Part shown: positions 1-5,602 of the stretch, piece after piece | How the letters are laid out: each line of letters begins with the position of its first letter | Numbering within the stretch: position 1 is the stretch's first letter | Source: PFL42 sp964492235 | GTDB taxonomy: Bacteria; Chloroflexota; Anaerolineae; Anaerolineales; E44-bin32 | Direction: 5' to 3' | Length of the DNA stretch: 7,394 bases | NCBI GenBank assembly: GCA_964492235.1 | Contig: CAZBJQ010000132.1 | Coordinates: 1-7,394, forward strand | The notes under the pieces: model-generated | Seen by the model: the letters and a program-made list of their open reading frames with translations, nothing else | What the model was told of the DNA's origin: nothing | The model's database searches: none | Position numbers and translations under genes: made by a program

Positions 1-115
1 GACGGAAAGACTTCTTCAGCTCACCCTTGGGCCCCTTGACCACCACCTCCTGTCCGTCGATGTTCACCTGAACACCGCCGGGGATGCTGATCGGGGCCCT
101 ACCTACTCTCGACAC
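1..115 (-). CDS. rplF: 50S ribosomal protein L6, N-terminal part (partial)
   Basis: Thirty-eight codons are in the window before the edge. They read MSRVGRAPISIPGGV, then QVNIDGQEVVVKGPKGEL and KKSFR, the standard L6 opening. L6 is a two-domain 50S protein near the GTPase-associated centre and the sarcin-ricin loop. The start is GTG with an ideal AGGAGG 5 nt upstream, 33 nt after the rpsH stop. This keeps the canonical spc order (S14, S8, L6). The rest of the gene is off the window, so its integrity cannot be judged. Confidence 0.93.
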   Translation of the reverse strand, partial: MSRVGRAPISIPGGVQVNIDGQEVVVKGPKGELKKSFR

Positions 116-120
116 GCTTG

Positions 121-126
121 CCTCCT
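121..126 (-). promoter_or_regulatory. Shine-Dalgarno of rplF
   Basis: AGGAGG, the full anti-16S match, lies 5 nt before the GTG start. It fixes the rplF start codon as GTG, not a downstream codon. Confidence 0.8.
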
Positions 127-134
127 GCTGCCGC

Positions 135-149
135 GGCGCAACCTGCGCC
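135..149 (-). other. Short hairpin between rpsH and rplF
   Basis: The transcript strand reads GGCGCA-GGT-TGCGCC, a perfect 6-bp GC-rich stem with a 3-nt loop. It begins at the last base of the rpsH stop codon and ends before the rplF Shine-Dalgarno. There is no U-tract, so it is not a terminator. It could slow reinitiation or mark a processing site; this is inference. Confidence 0.4.
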
Positions 150-562
150 TACCACACATGGCAAAGGACTTCGCCGCCCACACCCATTTGGCGGGCACGC
201 ACCCCGGTCATCACCCCCTTCGGGGTCGACAGGATGGCCACGCCGATGCCGGACCGCACCCAGGGTATCCCCTGCGTGCCGACGTATACCCGCCTCCCCG
301 GCCGGCTGACGCGTTTCAGGCCGGCGATGACGGGATGGCGCTCACGGCGCTCGCCCACATACCTGAGGGTCAAACGCAGCACGTGTCCAATCCCCTTCTC
401 GCCCGCCACCTGCTCGAAGGACTCCAGAAAGCCCTCGTCGACCAGGATCTGGGCGATGGCGACCTTGATCTTCGAGGCCGGCACGCTGATGGTCTTGTGA
501 CCGGCCATCACGCCGTTCCGGATTCGCGTGAGCATGTCCGCAATTGGATCAGTTACAACCAT
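149..562 (-). CDS. rpsH: 30S ribosomal protein S8
   Basis: The product is 137 residues from the ATG at 562, which gives MVVTDPIADMLTRIRNG, the family N-terminus. An upstream in-frame ATG at 652 would add 30 residues lying over rpsZ in another frame, and it is rejected. The conserved STPKGVMTGVRARQMGVGGEVLCHVW closes the protein (usually STSKGVMT). S8 binds the central domain of 16S rRNA and in E. coli represses the spc operon at the L5 site. The stretch GTQGIPWVRSGIG differs from the more usual P-K/R-V-LxGLG by a tryptophan and a serine. GCAGGAG lies 8 nt before the ATG. The stop is TAG, with 33 nt to rplF. Confidence 0.97.
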   Translation of the reverse strand: MVVTDPIADMLTRIRNGVMAGHKTISVPASKIKVAIAQILVDEGFLESFEQVAGEKGIGHVLRLTLRYVGERRERHPVIAGLKRVSRPGRRVYVGTQGIPWVRSGIGVAILSTPKGVMTGVRARQMGVGGEVLCHVW

Positions 563-582
563 GGCTACTACTCCTGCCCCTG

Positions 583-765
583 CTACCAGGATGACTTGAC
601 CAAGCCCGGGATCTTGCCCTCCAGGGCCTGCTCCCGCAGGCAAATGCGGCACATCTCAAATCGGCGGTAGTACCCGCGCGGCCGACCGCACAGGCGGCAA
701 CGGTTGCGGACGCGCCCCGGATACTTGCGCCGGGTTTCTCGGATCGACATGCACTTCTTCGCCAT
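583..765 (-). CDS. rpsZ: 30S ribosomal protein S14, zinc-binding type
   Basis: The product is 60 residues, the short S14 form (about 61) as opposed to the roughly 100-residue C-minus form. Four cysteines at 23, 26, 39 and 42 (CRLC and CRIC) form the zinc site, and the C-terminus GKIPGLVKSSW is family-typical. S14 packs in the 30S head between S3 and S10. It carries an extra cysteine at residue 5 (MAKKCMS), where type Z proteins usually have another residue. The start is 1 nt after the rplE stop, with a GAGGGG Shine-Dalgarno inside rplE. The stop is TAG. The gene lies between L5 and S8, its usual place. Confidence 0.97.
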   Translation of the reverse strand: MAKKCMSIRETRRKYPGRVRNRCRLCGRPRGYYRRFEMCRICLREQALEGKIPGLVKSSW

Positions 766-766
766 G

Positions 767-1315
767 CTACACGCCCCTCGCGAACGGCATTCCCATCAGC
801 TGCAGTAAGCGCCTCGCCTGCTCGTCATCACGCGCCGTTGTCACAATCGTCACCTCGAATCCGCGCACCTTGTCGATCTTGTCATACTGAATCTCCGGGA
901 AGATGATCTGCTCCCGGATCCCCAGTGTGTAGTTTCCCCGGCCGTCGAAGCTGTCCCCCGACACGCCGCGGAAGTCCCGCGTGCGCGGCAGGGCGACGTT
1001 GATCATCCGGTCGAGGAAGGACCACATGCGCTCGCCGCGCAGTGTGACCTTGACGCCGATCGCCCGGCCCTCGCGCAGCTTGAAGGCGGCGATGCTCTTG
1101 CGGGCCTTGGTGACAATCGGCTTCTGCCCGGTGATCAGCGTCATCTCATCCACCGCCGAGTCAAGCGACTTTGCGTTGTCGAGCGCCTCGCCCACCCCGA
1201 TGTTGACGACCACTTTCTCAATCCGCGGCACCTGCATCGGATTGTCGAGGCTGAATTCTTTCCTGAGCGCCGGCGCCACATCTTGCTGATAGCGCTCTTT
1301 CATGTGATGTGCCAT
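767..1315 (-). CDS. rplE: 50S ribosomal protein L5
   Basis: The product is 182 residues, the family being about 179-187. It contains NPMQVPRIEKVVVNIGVGEA (25-44), the L5 signature, TGQKPIVTKARKSIAAFKLREG (62-83), and NYTLGIREQIIFPEIQYDKI (128-147), all conserved. L5 binds 5S rRNA and contacts P-site tRNA in the central protuberance. The start at 1315 gives MAHHMKERYQQ. The Met at 1303 would give MKERYQQ and a more family-like N-terminus, but GGGAG is placed better for 1315, so I kept the longer form. The TAG stop is only 1 nt from the rpsZ start. Confidence 0.97.
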   Translation of the reverse strand: MAHHMKERYQQDVAPALRKEFSLDNPMQVPRIEKVVVNIGVGEALDNAKSLDSAVDEMTLITGQKPIVTKARKSIAAFKLREGRAIGVKVTLRGERMWSFLDRMINVALPRTRDFRGVSGDSFDGRGNYTLGIREQIIFPEIQYDKIDKVRGFEVTIVTTARDDEQARRLLQLMGMPFARGV

Positions 1316-1337
1316 GCCTTTTTCGAACTCCCTTACC

Positions 1338-1664
1338 TCAGGCGTCTATGACGGCCTGGCATTTTTTGCACACCCTTCGGGCCTTGCCGCTCTCGCGGCT
1401 GATCCCTACCCGGGCTGCTTTGCCGCACTTCGGACAAACCAGGATCACTTTCGAGAGGCTGATCGGCGCCTCGAACGAGATGATCCCCTGGGTGACCGTT
1501 CTGCCGGCTGCCTGAACCTGTCGCTGGTGTTTCTTGCGGGTGTTGATCCCCTTGACAACCACCCGGCTCTCCTTGACAAGCACGCGCAACACCTCGCCCC
1601 GCACGCCGCGGTACGAGCCGTTGATGACCTCGACTGTGTCTCCACGCCGTATCTTTGCACTCAC
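1338..1664 (-). CDS. rplX: 50S ribosomal protein L24 with C-terminal Cys4 motif
   Basis: The product is 108 residues from a GTG start. The N-terminus carries the KOW motif (KIRRGDTVEVINGSYRGVRG, about 4-23), followed by GINTRKKHQ, the conserved L24 segment. L24 is an assembly-initiator protein near the tunnel exit. In many L24 proteins the C-terminal segment reads DPKTGKPTRVG... and lacks cysteines. Here it has CPKC (77-80) and CKKC (99-102), a possible zinc-ribbon-like knuckle. I believe such versions occur in some lineages, but I cannot check how common this is. The Shine-Dalgarno TAGGAG supports the GTG, and no ATG in frame is closer. The stop is TGA, 22 nt before rplE. Confidence 0.96.
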   Translation of the reverse strand: MSAKIRRGDTVEVINGSYRGVRGEVLRVLVKESRVVVKGINTRKKHQRQVQAAGRTVTQGIISFEAPISLSKVILVCPKCGKAARVGISRESGKARRVCKKCQAVIDA

Positions 1665-1670
1665 AACAAA

Positions 1671-1678
1671 CTCTCCTA
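1671..1678 (-). promoter_or_regulatory. Shine-Dalgarno of rplX overlapping the rplN stop
   Basis: The transcript strand reads TAGGAGAG. Its first three bases are the rplN stop codon, so the L24 ribosome-binding site is partly occupied by ribosomes terminating on L14. It is followed by TTTGTT and a GTG start, and it decides the rplX start. Confidence 0.7.
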
Positions 1679-2047
1679 CAGAACCTCGGGCGCGAGGGAG
1701 ACGATCTTGGTGAACCCCTTCTCGCGCAGCTCTCGGGCCACCGGGCCGAAGATGCGCGTCCCTTTGGGATTCACGCCATCCGCGTCCAGGATCACGGCGG
1801 CGTTGTCGTCAAACCGGATGTACGAGCCATCCTCCCGCCGGTACTCTTTGGCGGTCCGCACCACCACCGCCTTGACAACTTCGCTCTTCTTCACCGATCC
1901 GTGCGGCGCGGCGGACTTGACGGTGGCCACAATCACATCGCCCACCCTGCCGTAGCGCCGACGCGATCCGCCCAGGACGCGGATCACCAGCAGTTCTCGC
2001 CCGCCGGTGTTGTCGGCCACCTTCAGACGGGTTTCCTGCTGGATCAT
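1676..2047 (-). CDS. rplN: 50S ribosomal protein L14
   Basis: The product is 123 residues, the usual length being about 122. It opens MIQQETRLKVADNTGGRELL, followed by VLGGSRRRYGRVGDVIVATVKSA, RTAKEYRREDGSYIRFDDNAAVIL and the closing GTRIFGPVARELREKGFTKIVSLAPEVL. All are family-typical. L14 lies on the 50S interface and contributes to the bridge with 16S rRNA. It is also the binding site of the silencing factor RsfS in other bacteria. The start codon lies in an ATGA with the S17 stop. The TAG stop is itself the first part of a TAGGAG ribosome-binding site for rplX. Confidence 0.98.
   Translation of the reverse strand: MIQQETRLKVADNTGGRELLVIRVLGGSRRRYGRVGDVIVATVKSAAPHGSVKKSEVVKAVVVRTAKEYRREDGSYIRFDDNAAVILDADGVNPKGTRIFGPVARELREKGFTKIVSLAPEVL
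2044..2047 (-). promoter_or_regulatory. rpsQ/rplN ATGA start-stop overlap
   Basis: The L14 ATG overlaps the S17 TGA by four bases. Together with the preceding ATGA it forms a tightly coupled L29-S17-L14 block. Confidence 0.75.
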
Positions 2048-2385
2048 GCATCCCCCTCCGCCGGGGCAGACTCGGCGACAGGCGGCTCAATCTCCGGGAT
2101 GCCCGCCACGACCACCGCCTCGGCCACCACCTGCTCCTCGCTGGCGCGACGCAGTACGCTCTCCACCGCCCAGCGCTTGCGGGCCGAGATCGGCTTGCTC
2201 TCGACAATCTGCACGACATCCCCCGGGCGGCAGTCGAGCTCGTCATGCGCCAAGAACATCTTCCGGGCGTGAACCACCTTCCCGTACAGCGGATGGCGAT
2301 AGCTGCGGTCGACCTGGACCGTCACCGTCTTCTGCATCTTGGCCCGGGTGACCACACCCGAAAGGCGCCGTCGCTTGTTGCTCAT
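2044..2385 (-). CDS. rpsQ: 30S ribosomal protein S17 with C-terminal extension
   Basis: The core (about residues 1-81) is a standard S17 OB-fold. It opens MSNKRRRLSGVVTRAKMQKT, continues VDRSYRHPLYGKVV, then AHDELDCRPGDVVQIVESKPISARKRW. S17 is a primary 16S rRNA-binding protein of the 30S body. The family is usually about 80-90 residues, but this one is 113. The extra 30 or so residues (82-113) are alanine-, valine- and glutamate-rich with prolines, carry net negative charge and end AESAPAEGDA. They look disordered and are unlike the basic core. The start and stop both lie in ATGA overlaps with the neighbouring genes, so the tail is not a read-through artefact of a lost stop before a gap. Confidence 0.96.
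   Translation of the reverse strand: MSNKRRRLSGVVTRAKMQKTVTVQVDRSYRHPLYGKVVHARKMFLAHDELDCRPGDVVQIVESKPISARKRWAVESVLRRASEEQVVAEAVVVAGIPEIEPPVAESAPAEGDA
2382..2385 (-). promoter_or_regulatory. rpmC/rpsQ ATGA start-stop overlap
   Basis: The rpsQ ATG and the rpmC TGA share four bases (ATGA). This is a common sign of translational coupling by termination-reinitiation. The rpsQ/rplN junction repeats it. Confidence 0.75.
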
Positions 2386-2597
2386 TCCTCTCTCCCTTCG
2401 GCCTGGGCCGTCAGCTCACGTTCCCGCAGGATGGTCTCAAACCGGGCCACGTCTCTACGGGCGGAGCGCATCCGACTGTGGTCGCTTAGCTGGCCGGTGG
2501 CAAACCGGAATCGAAGCTTAAAACAGGTCTCGCGGGCATCGTCGAGCTTGGAGCGGATTTCCTCCGTCGAGAGCGCCCGGATGTCTTCGGCTTTCAT
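2382..2597 (-). CDS. rpmC: 50S ribosomal protein L29
   Basis: The product is 71 residues and matches the two-helix L29 fold. The first helix is MKAEDIRALSTEEIRSKL, then comes the conserved FKLRFRFATGQLSDHSRMRSARRDVARFETILRER. L29 packs against L23 at the tunnel exit. Compared with the consensus ExLFxLRF segment, this copy has ETCFKLRF, a cysteine in place of the usual residue. The start lies 3 nt after the rplP TAA, with a GGGAGGCGAG purine stretch in the end of rplP as ribosome-binding site. The stop overlaps the rpsQ start in an ATGA. Confidence 0.96.
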   Translation of the reverse strand: MKAEDIRALSTEEIRSKLDDARETCFKLRFRFATGQLSDHSRMRSARRDVARFETILRERELTAQAEGREE

Positions 2598-2600
2598 GCC

Positions 2601-3032
2601 TTACTCGCCTCCCGTCGAATCGGTCCGCTCTGCGAACTTGGTTTTGATCGCCAGCTTGTGGGAAGCCAGTCGCATCGCTTCCCGCGCCGACTCTCTGGGG
2701 ATCCCCGAGATCTCGAACAGGATCCGCCCCGGTTTGACAACCGCCACCCAGTGGTCGACCGACCCCTTGCCCTTCCCCATGCGCGTCTCCGCCGGTTTCT
2801 GCGTTACCGGCTTGTCGGGGAAGATCCGGATCCATACCTTGCCCCGCCGCTTCATATAGCGGACGAGAGTCCTGCGGGCGGCCTCGATCTGGCGCGCCGT
2901 CACCCAGCCGGGCTCCAACGCCTGCAGCCCGAAGTCGCCGAAGTTGACTTCGACCCCGCGGGTCTCCTTGCCCTTCATCCGGCCGCGCATTTGCTTCAGG
3001 CGGCCCGGCATCACGCGTTTCGGCATTAACAT
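2601..3032 (-). CDS. rplP: 50S ribosomal protein L16
   Basis: Starting from the second of two adjacent ATG codons, the product is 143 residues and opens MLMPKRV, the family start. The upstream ATG at 3035 would add one Met and lies only 2 nt after GAGGTG, while the chosen one has 5 nt spacing. The conserved KVWIRIFPDKPVTQKP is followed by TRMGKGKGSVDHWVAVVKPGRILFE. The arginine of RMGKGKG (84) is the equivalent of the hydroxylated Arg81 of E. coli L16 and is intact. L16 binds near the A site and 5S rRNA and organises tRNA accommodation. The C-terminus is serine/glycine-rich and short. This gene has the only TAA stop in the window, and rpmC follows after 3 nt. Confidence 0.97.
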   Translation of the reverse strand: MLMPKRVMPGRLKQMRGRMKGKETRGVEVNFGDFGLQALEPGWVTARQIEAARRTLVRYMKRRGKVWIRIFPDKPVTQKPAETRMGKGKGSVDHWVAVVKPGRILFEISGIPRESAREAMRLASHKLAIKTKFAERTDSTGGE

Positions 3033-3060
3033 CATGGCACCTCGACGTCAGCCGGCCCGG

Positions 3061-3735
3061 CTACTCGCTGACGTACACATCCATCGCTTCAAACTTCTCG
3101 GCTTCCTCGGGCACGGCATCGCCGCGGTAAATCCACACCTTAACCCCGATGCGGCCGTAGGTCGTCAGCGCCTCGGCCCGGGCGAAATCAATATCGGCCC
3201 GCAGCGTCTGCGCCGGGACACGGCCCTCGCGCATCCACTCGCGGCGCGCCATCTCGATACCCGACAGCCTGCCGGCGCACATCACCTTGATCCCCTTAGC
3301 GCCCTGGCGCATCGACTGGCTGACGGCGCGCTGCATTGCCCGGCGATGGCTGATGCGGCGCTCAAGCTGGCTGGCGATGTTCTCCGCCACCAGGCGGGCG
3401 TGCAGATCGGGTTCCTTGATCTCGGCGATGTCGAGCTTGACGGCCGTCCCGGTCAGGGCCTGGACCGACTTGCGCATCTCCTTGACATTGGCGCCCTTGC
3501 GCCCAATGACGATGCCCGGCTTGGCGGTGTGGATCGTCACATGCACGTTGTTGGGGAAGCGCTCGATGTCGATGCGCGAGATTCCCGAACGCGGCGCGGC
3601 CTTCTGAATGAGGCTGCGAATGCGGCCGTCCTCATGCAGCTGCTTGGCATACGTCCGCGGGTTGGCGAACCAGCGCGACTCCCAGGGCTTGTTGATGCCC
3701 AGGCGAAAACCGATCGGGTGAACCTTGCGTCCCAT
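3061..3735 (-). CDS. rpsC: 30S ribosomal protein S3
   Basis: The product is 224 residues, within the usual 210-235. It begins MGRKVHPIGFRLGINKPWES. The type II KH domain has its GxxG loop in VIGRKG (76-81). The C-terminal half contains VMCAGRLSGIEMARREW and GRVPAQTLRADIDFARAEALTTYGRIGVKVWIY, the standard S3 C-terminal signature. S3 sits at the mRNA entry tunnel with S4 and S5 and contributes to mRNA unwinding. The C-terminus ends with a short acidic tail (AEKFEAMDVYVSE) instead of a long basic extension. The start is 21 nt after rplV, and the stop is TAG. Confidence 0.98.
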   Translation of the reverse strand: MGRKVHPIGFRLGINKPWESRWFANPRTYAKQLHEDGRIRSLIQKAAPRSGISRIDIERFPNNVHVTIHTAKPGIVIGRKGANVKEMRKSVQALTGTAVKLDIAEIKEPDLHARLVAENIASQLERRISHRRAMQRAVSQSMRQGAKGIKVMCAGRLSGIEMARREWMREGRVPAQTLRADIDFARAEALTTYGRIGVKVWIYRGDAVPEEAEKFEAMDVYVSE

Positions 3736-3740
3736 ACTTG

Positions 3741-3746
3741 CTCCTC
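3741..3746 (-). promoter_or_regulatory. Shine-Dalgarno of rpsC
   Basis: GAGGAG lies 5 nt before the rpsC ATG on the transcript strand, within a purine-rich GGGGAGAGGAGC run. It is one of the strongest ribosome-binding sites in the window. Confidence 0.75.
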
Positions 3747-3756
3747 TCCCCTGAAC

Positions 3757-4116
3757 CTACGACGCAGCCTGGCCGCGTTCTCGCAGCACGATCGTGATAT
3801 GCGATGAGCCTTTCTGAATTGGCTTGAAGCGCCCCCTGGCGCCGAAGCGGCGCCAGCGGCGCGTCGGCCCTTCGTCGGCCGATGCGTTGTAAACGTAAAG
3901 GTCATCGCGGCTGAGGCCGAAGTTCTGTTCGGCGTTGGCGATGGCCGTGCGCAGCACCTTGGCCAGAGGCTCGGAGCCGGCGTTGTGGGTGAAAGCCAGC
4001 ACTTCCATCGCCTCATTGGCCGTGCGGCCACGAATCATGTCCGCCACCAAGCGGGCCTTGCGAGTGGACACTGGGATGAAGCGGGCCACAGCCCGTACGT
4101 CTCTATGTTCAGCCAT
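3757..4116 (-). CDS. rplV: 50S ribosomal protein L22
   Basis: The product is 119 residues. It has the N-terminal globular domain with RFIPVSTRKARLVADMIRG at 12-30 and ANAEQNFGL at about 60-68. The long beta-hairpin spans about 80-104, and the closing signature is ARGRFKPIQKGSSHITIVL. L22 lines the exit tunnel opposite L4, and the hairpin tip is a known site for macrolide resistance changes. The tip here reads PTRRWRRFGARGR, without obvious insertion or deletion. Upstream is only a weak AGCAGG sequence, so initiation may depend partly on ribosomes leaving rpsS, whose stop is 9 nt away. The stop is TAG. Confidence 0.97.
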   Translation of the reverse strand: MAEHRDVRAVARFIPVSTRKARLVADMIRGRTANEAMEVLAFTHNAGSEPLAKVLRTAIANAEQNFGLSRDDLYVYNASADEGPTRRWRRFGARGRFKPIQKGSSHITIVLRERGQAAS

Positions 4117-4125
4117 CTTCGCCTG

Positions 4126-4413
4126 CTACTCAGTCGTCGTCTTGGTGGTCTTGTCCCTCTGGACATGACCACGGAACGTCCGGGTCGGCGCGAACTCGCC
4201 CAGCTTGTGACCGACCATGTTCTCGGTGATGTAAATCGGGACGTGACGCCGCCCGTCATGCACAGCGACCGTGTGCCCTACCATCTGTGGGAAGACTGTG
4301 CTGGCCCGGCTCCATGTCCGCAGCACCTTCTTCTCCCCGCGCTGGTTCAAGACCTCGATCTTCTTCAGCAGCTTTGGCTCGATGTACGGGCCCTTCCTCA
4401 GCGATCGTGACAT
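4126..4413 (-). CDS. rpsS: 30S ribosomal protein S19
   Basis: The product is 95 residues, close to the usual 90-95. It opens MSRSLRKGPYIEPKLLKKIE, then RTWSRASTVFPQMVGHTVAVHDGR, and carries the signature ITENMVGHKLGEFAPTRTFRGH at 62-83. S19 pairs with S13 in the 30S head and contacts the A-site finger of 23S rRNA. The last residues are threonine-rich (DKTTKTTTE), a short variable tail. A GAGGGA stretch precedes the ATG. The 40-nt gap upstream contains CAGGCGCCTG (4436-4445), which can pair on itself, and GCCT-GAA-AGGC (4430-4440), neither obviously functional. The stop is TAG, 9 nt before rplV. Confidence 0.98.
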   Translation of the reverse strand: MSRSLRKGPYIEPKLLKKIEVLNQRGEKKVLRTWSRASTVFPQMVGHTVAVHDGRRHVPIYITENMVGHKLGEFAPTRTFRGHVQRDKTTKTTTE

Positions 4414-4453
4414 CGTATTATTCCCTCATGCCTTTCAGGCGCCTGCCCACCGG

Positions 4454-5290
4454 CTAGCGGCGCTTCTTGGCGCGGCGGCGAATGATGTACTTGTCGGATT
4501 GCGTGTTGCGCCGCGTCCGATAACCGCGCGTCGGTTGGCCCCACGGACTCTTCGGGCCCGGCATGCCTGTCGGCTGTCGACCCTCGCCACCGCCGTGCGG
4601 GTGATCCCGCGGCGACATGGCGGTCCCGCGCACCGTCGGCCGGACGCCCATGTGGCGCTTGCGGCCAGCCTTTCCCAGCTTGATATTGCTGTGATCGGCG
4701 TTCCCCACCTCGCCAATCGTGGCGTAGCATGTCTGCATCACTCGCCGAACCTCGCCGGACGGCAGGCGAACGGCTGCGTAGGCGCCTTCTTTGCCCAGCA
4801 ACTGCGCCGCCGTCCCGGCCGATCGCACCATCTGGCCGCCCTTGCCCTGCTGCAGCTCGATGTTGTGAACCAGCGTGCCCAGCGGGATGCTCGCCAGCGG
4901 CAGGCTGTTGCCCGGACGAATCTCAGCCTCAGGACCGGCAAGCACGGTGTCCCCGACCTGCATGCCCTGGGGTGCCAGTATGTACCGCTTCTCTCCGTCG
5001 GTGTAGTTCAGCAGCGCCAGCCGGGCCGAGCGATTCGGATCGTACTCAATCGACGCCACCTTGGCCGGGATGCCACGCTTATCGCGCTTGAAGTCGATCA
5101 CCCGGATGAAGCGGCGGTTGGCTCCGCCCTGATGGCGGACCGTGATCCGCCCCGAGACGTTGCGTCCGCCCTTCCCGTGCTTGACAATCACCAGCGAGCG
5201 TTCCGGCTTGGCCTTGGTAATCTCCTCGAAGGTGGACCCGCTCATGCCGCGCCGCCCGGGAGAGGTCGGCTTGTACGTCTTGACGGCCAT
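4454..5290 (-). CDS. rplB: 50S ribosomal protein L2
   Basis: The 278-residue product starts MAVKTYKPTSPGRRGM, the usual L2 opening. It contains GRNVSGRITVRHQGG (42-56), an RNA-binding OB-like region, then the SH3-like core, and the signature MSPRDHPHGGGEGR at about 225-238. His230 corresponds to the conserved His229 of E. coli, near the peptidyl-transferase centre. The basic tail ends RRRAKKRR. L2 is one of the largest and most conserved 50S proteins and is needed for subunit joining and peptidyl transfer. A GTG one codon upstream (position 5293) could also initiate, but the ATG at 5290 matches the family start and sits 7 nt after AAGGAG. The stop is TAG, followed by 40 nt before rpsS. Confidence 0.98.
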   Translation of the reverse strand: MAVKTYKPTSPGRRGMSGSTFEEITKAKPERSLVIVKHGKGGRNVSGRITVRHQGGANRRFIRVIDFKRDKRGIPAKVASIEYDPNRSARLALLNYTDGEKRYILAPQGMQVGDTVLAGPEAEIRPGNSLPLASIPLGTLVHNIELQQGKGGQMVRSAGTAAQLLGKEGAYAAVRLPSGEVRRVMQTCYATIGEVGNADHSNIKLGKAGRKRHMGVRPTVRGTAMSPRDHPHGGGEGRQPTGMPGPKSPWGQPTRGYRTRRNTQSDKYIIRRRAKKRR

Positions 5291-5292
5291 CA
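5288..5292 (-). promoter_or_regulatory. rplW stop / rplB start overlap (TGATG)
   Basis: The TGA stop of rplW and the ATG of rplB share one base. The Shine-Dalgarno AAGGAG for rplB lies within the last codons of rplW, giving a classic arrangement for translational coupling of L23 to L2. The spacing (7 nt to ATG, 4 nt to the upstream GTG) favours the ATG. Confidence 0.7.
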
Positions 5293-5592
5293 CTTCACTC
5301 CTTCGAGGACGTCAATCGTCTGACCTTTGGCCAGCGTGACGATCGCTTTCTTGTAACCCGCGCTGCGGACCAGCAGCCTGCGTCCGCGGCCCCGGCGGCC
5401 TTTCTTCGATGGCGCGTTCAGCACGTTGACCCGCACCACATGGACGCCAAACAGCGTCTCTACGGCCTGCTTGATCTGGGCCTTGGTCGCCTTCTTCCCG
5501 ACCTCGAAGGCATACTGCCCCAGCTTGGCGCTCTGGAAATTCGATTTCTCGGTCACCACCGGGCGTCGAAGGACCTCATACACTGTAGTCAT
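5290..5592 (-). CDS. rplW: 50S ribosomal protein L23
   Basis: The product is 100 residues, typical for L23. The opening MTTVYEVLRRPVVTEKS includes the conserved RPxxTEKS motif. VETLFGVHVVRVNV spans about 44-57, and the basic loop KKGRRGRGRR (63-72) contacts 23S rRNA. L23 lies at the tunnel exit and in bacteria is the docking site for trigger factor and SRP. The ATG is preceded by a GAGGAAG purine stretch. The TGA stop shares its last base with the rplB ATG (TGATG), so the two genes are probably translationally coupled. Confidence 0.97.
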   Translation of the reverse strand: MTTVYEVLRRPVVTEKSNFQSAKLGQYAFEVGKKATKAQIKQAVETLFGVHVVRVNVLNAPSKKGRRGRGRRLLVRSAGYKKAIVTLAKGQTIDVLEGVK

Positions 5593-5602
5593 CTTCGCTT
5601 CC

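Noticed and set aside
563..652. N-terminal extension of S8 from an upstream ATG
   Set aside because: It overlaps rpsZ in another frame, is Gly/Pro-rich, and the ATG at 562 has a good Shine-Dalgarno and gives the conserved S8 N-terminus.
3033..3035. First of two adjacent ATG codons as L16 start
   Set aside because: It lies 2 nt from GAGGTG and adds a Met not usual in the family. The next ATG gives MLMPKR with better spacing, though the difference is one residue.
2944..3807. 287-codon open frame on the plus strand
   Set aside because: It is antisense to rpsC and the ends of its neighbours, with no ribosome-binding site and no recognisable motif.
4430..4445. Overlapping short inverted repeats in the rplB-rpsS gap
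   Set aside because: The stems are 4-5 bp, compete with each other and have no associated feature. This is expected by chance in GC-rich DNA.
5291..5293. GTG start for L2 one codon upstream
   Set aside because: It gives MMAVK and only 4 nt spacing from AAGGAG. The ATG at 5290 matches the family start with 7 nt spacing.
4271..5323. 350-codon open frame on the plus strand
   Set aside because: It is antisense to rplB and parts of rpsS and rplW, with low-complexity Arg/Ala/His composition typical of shadow frames.
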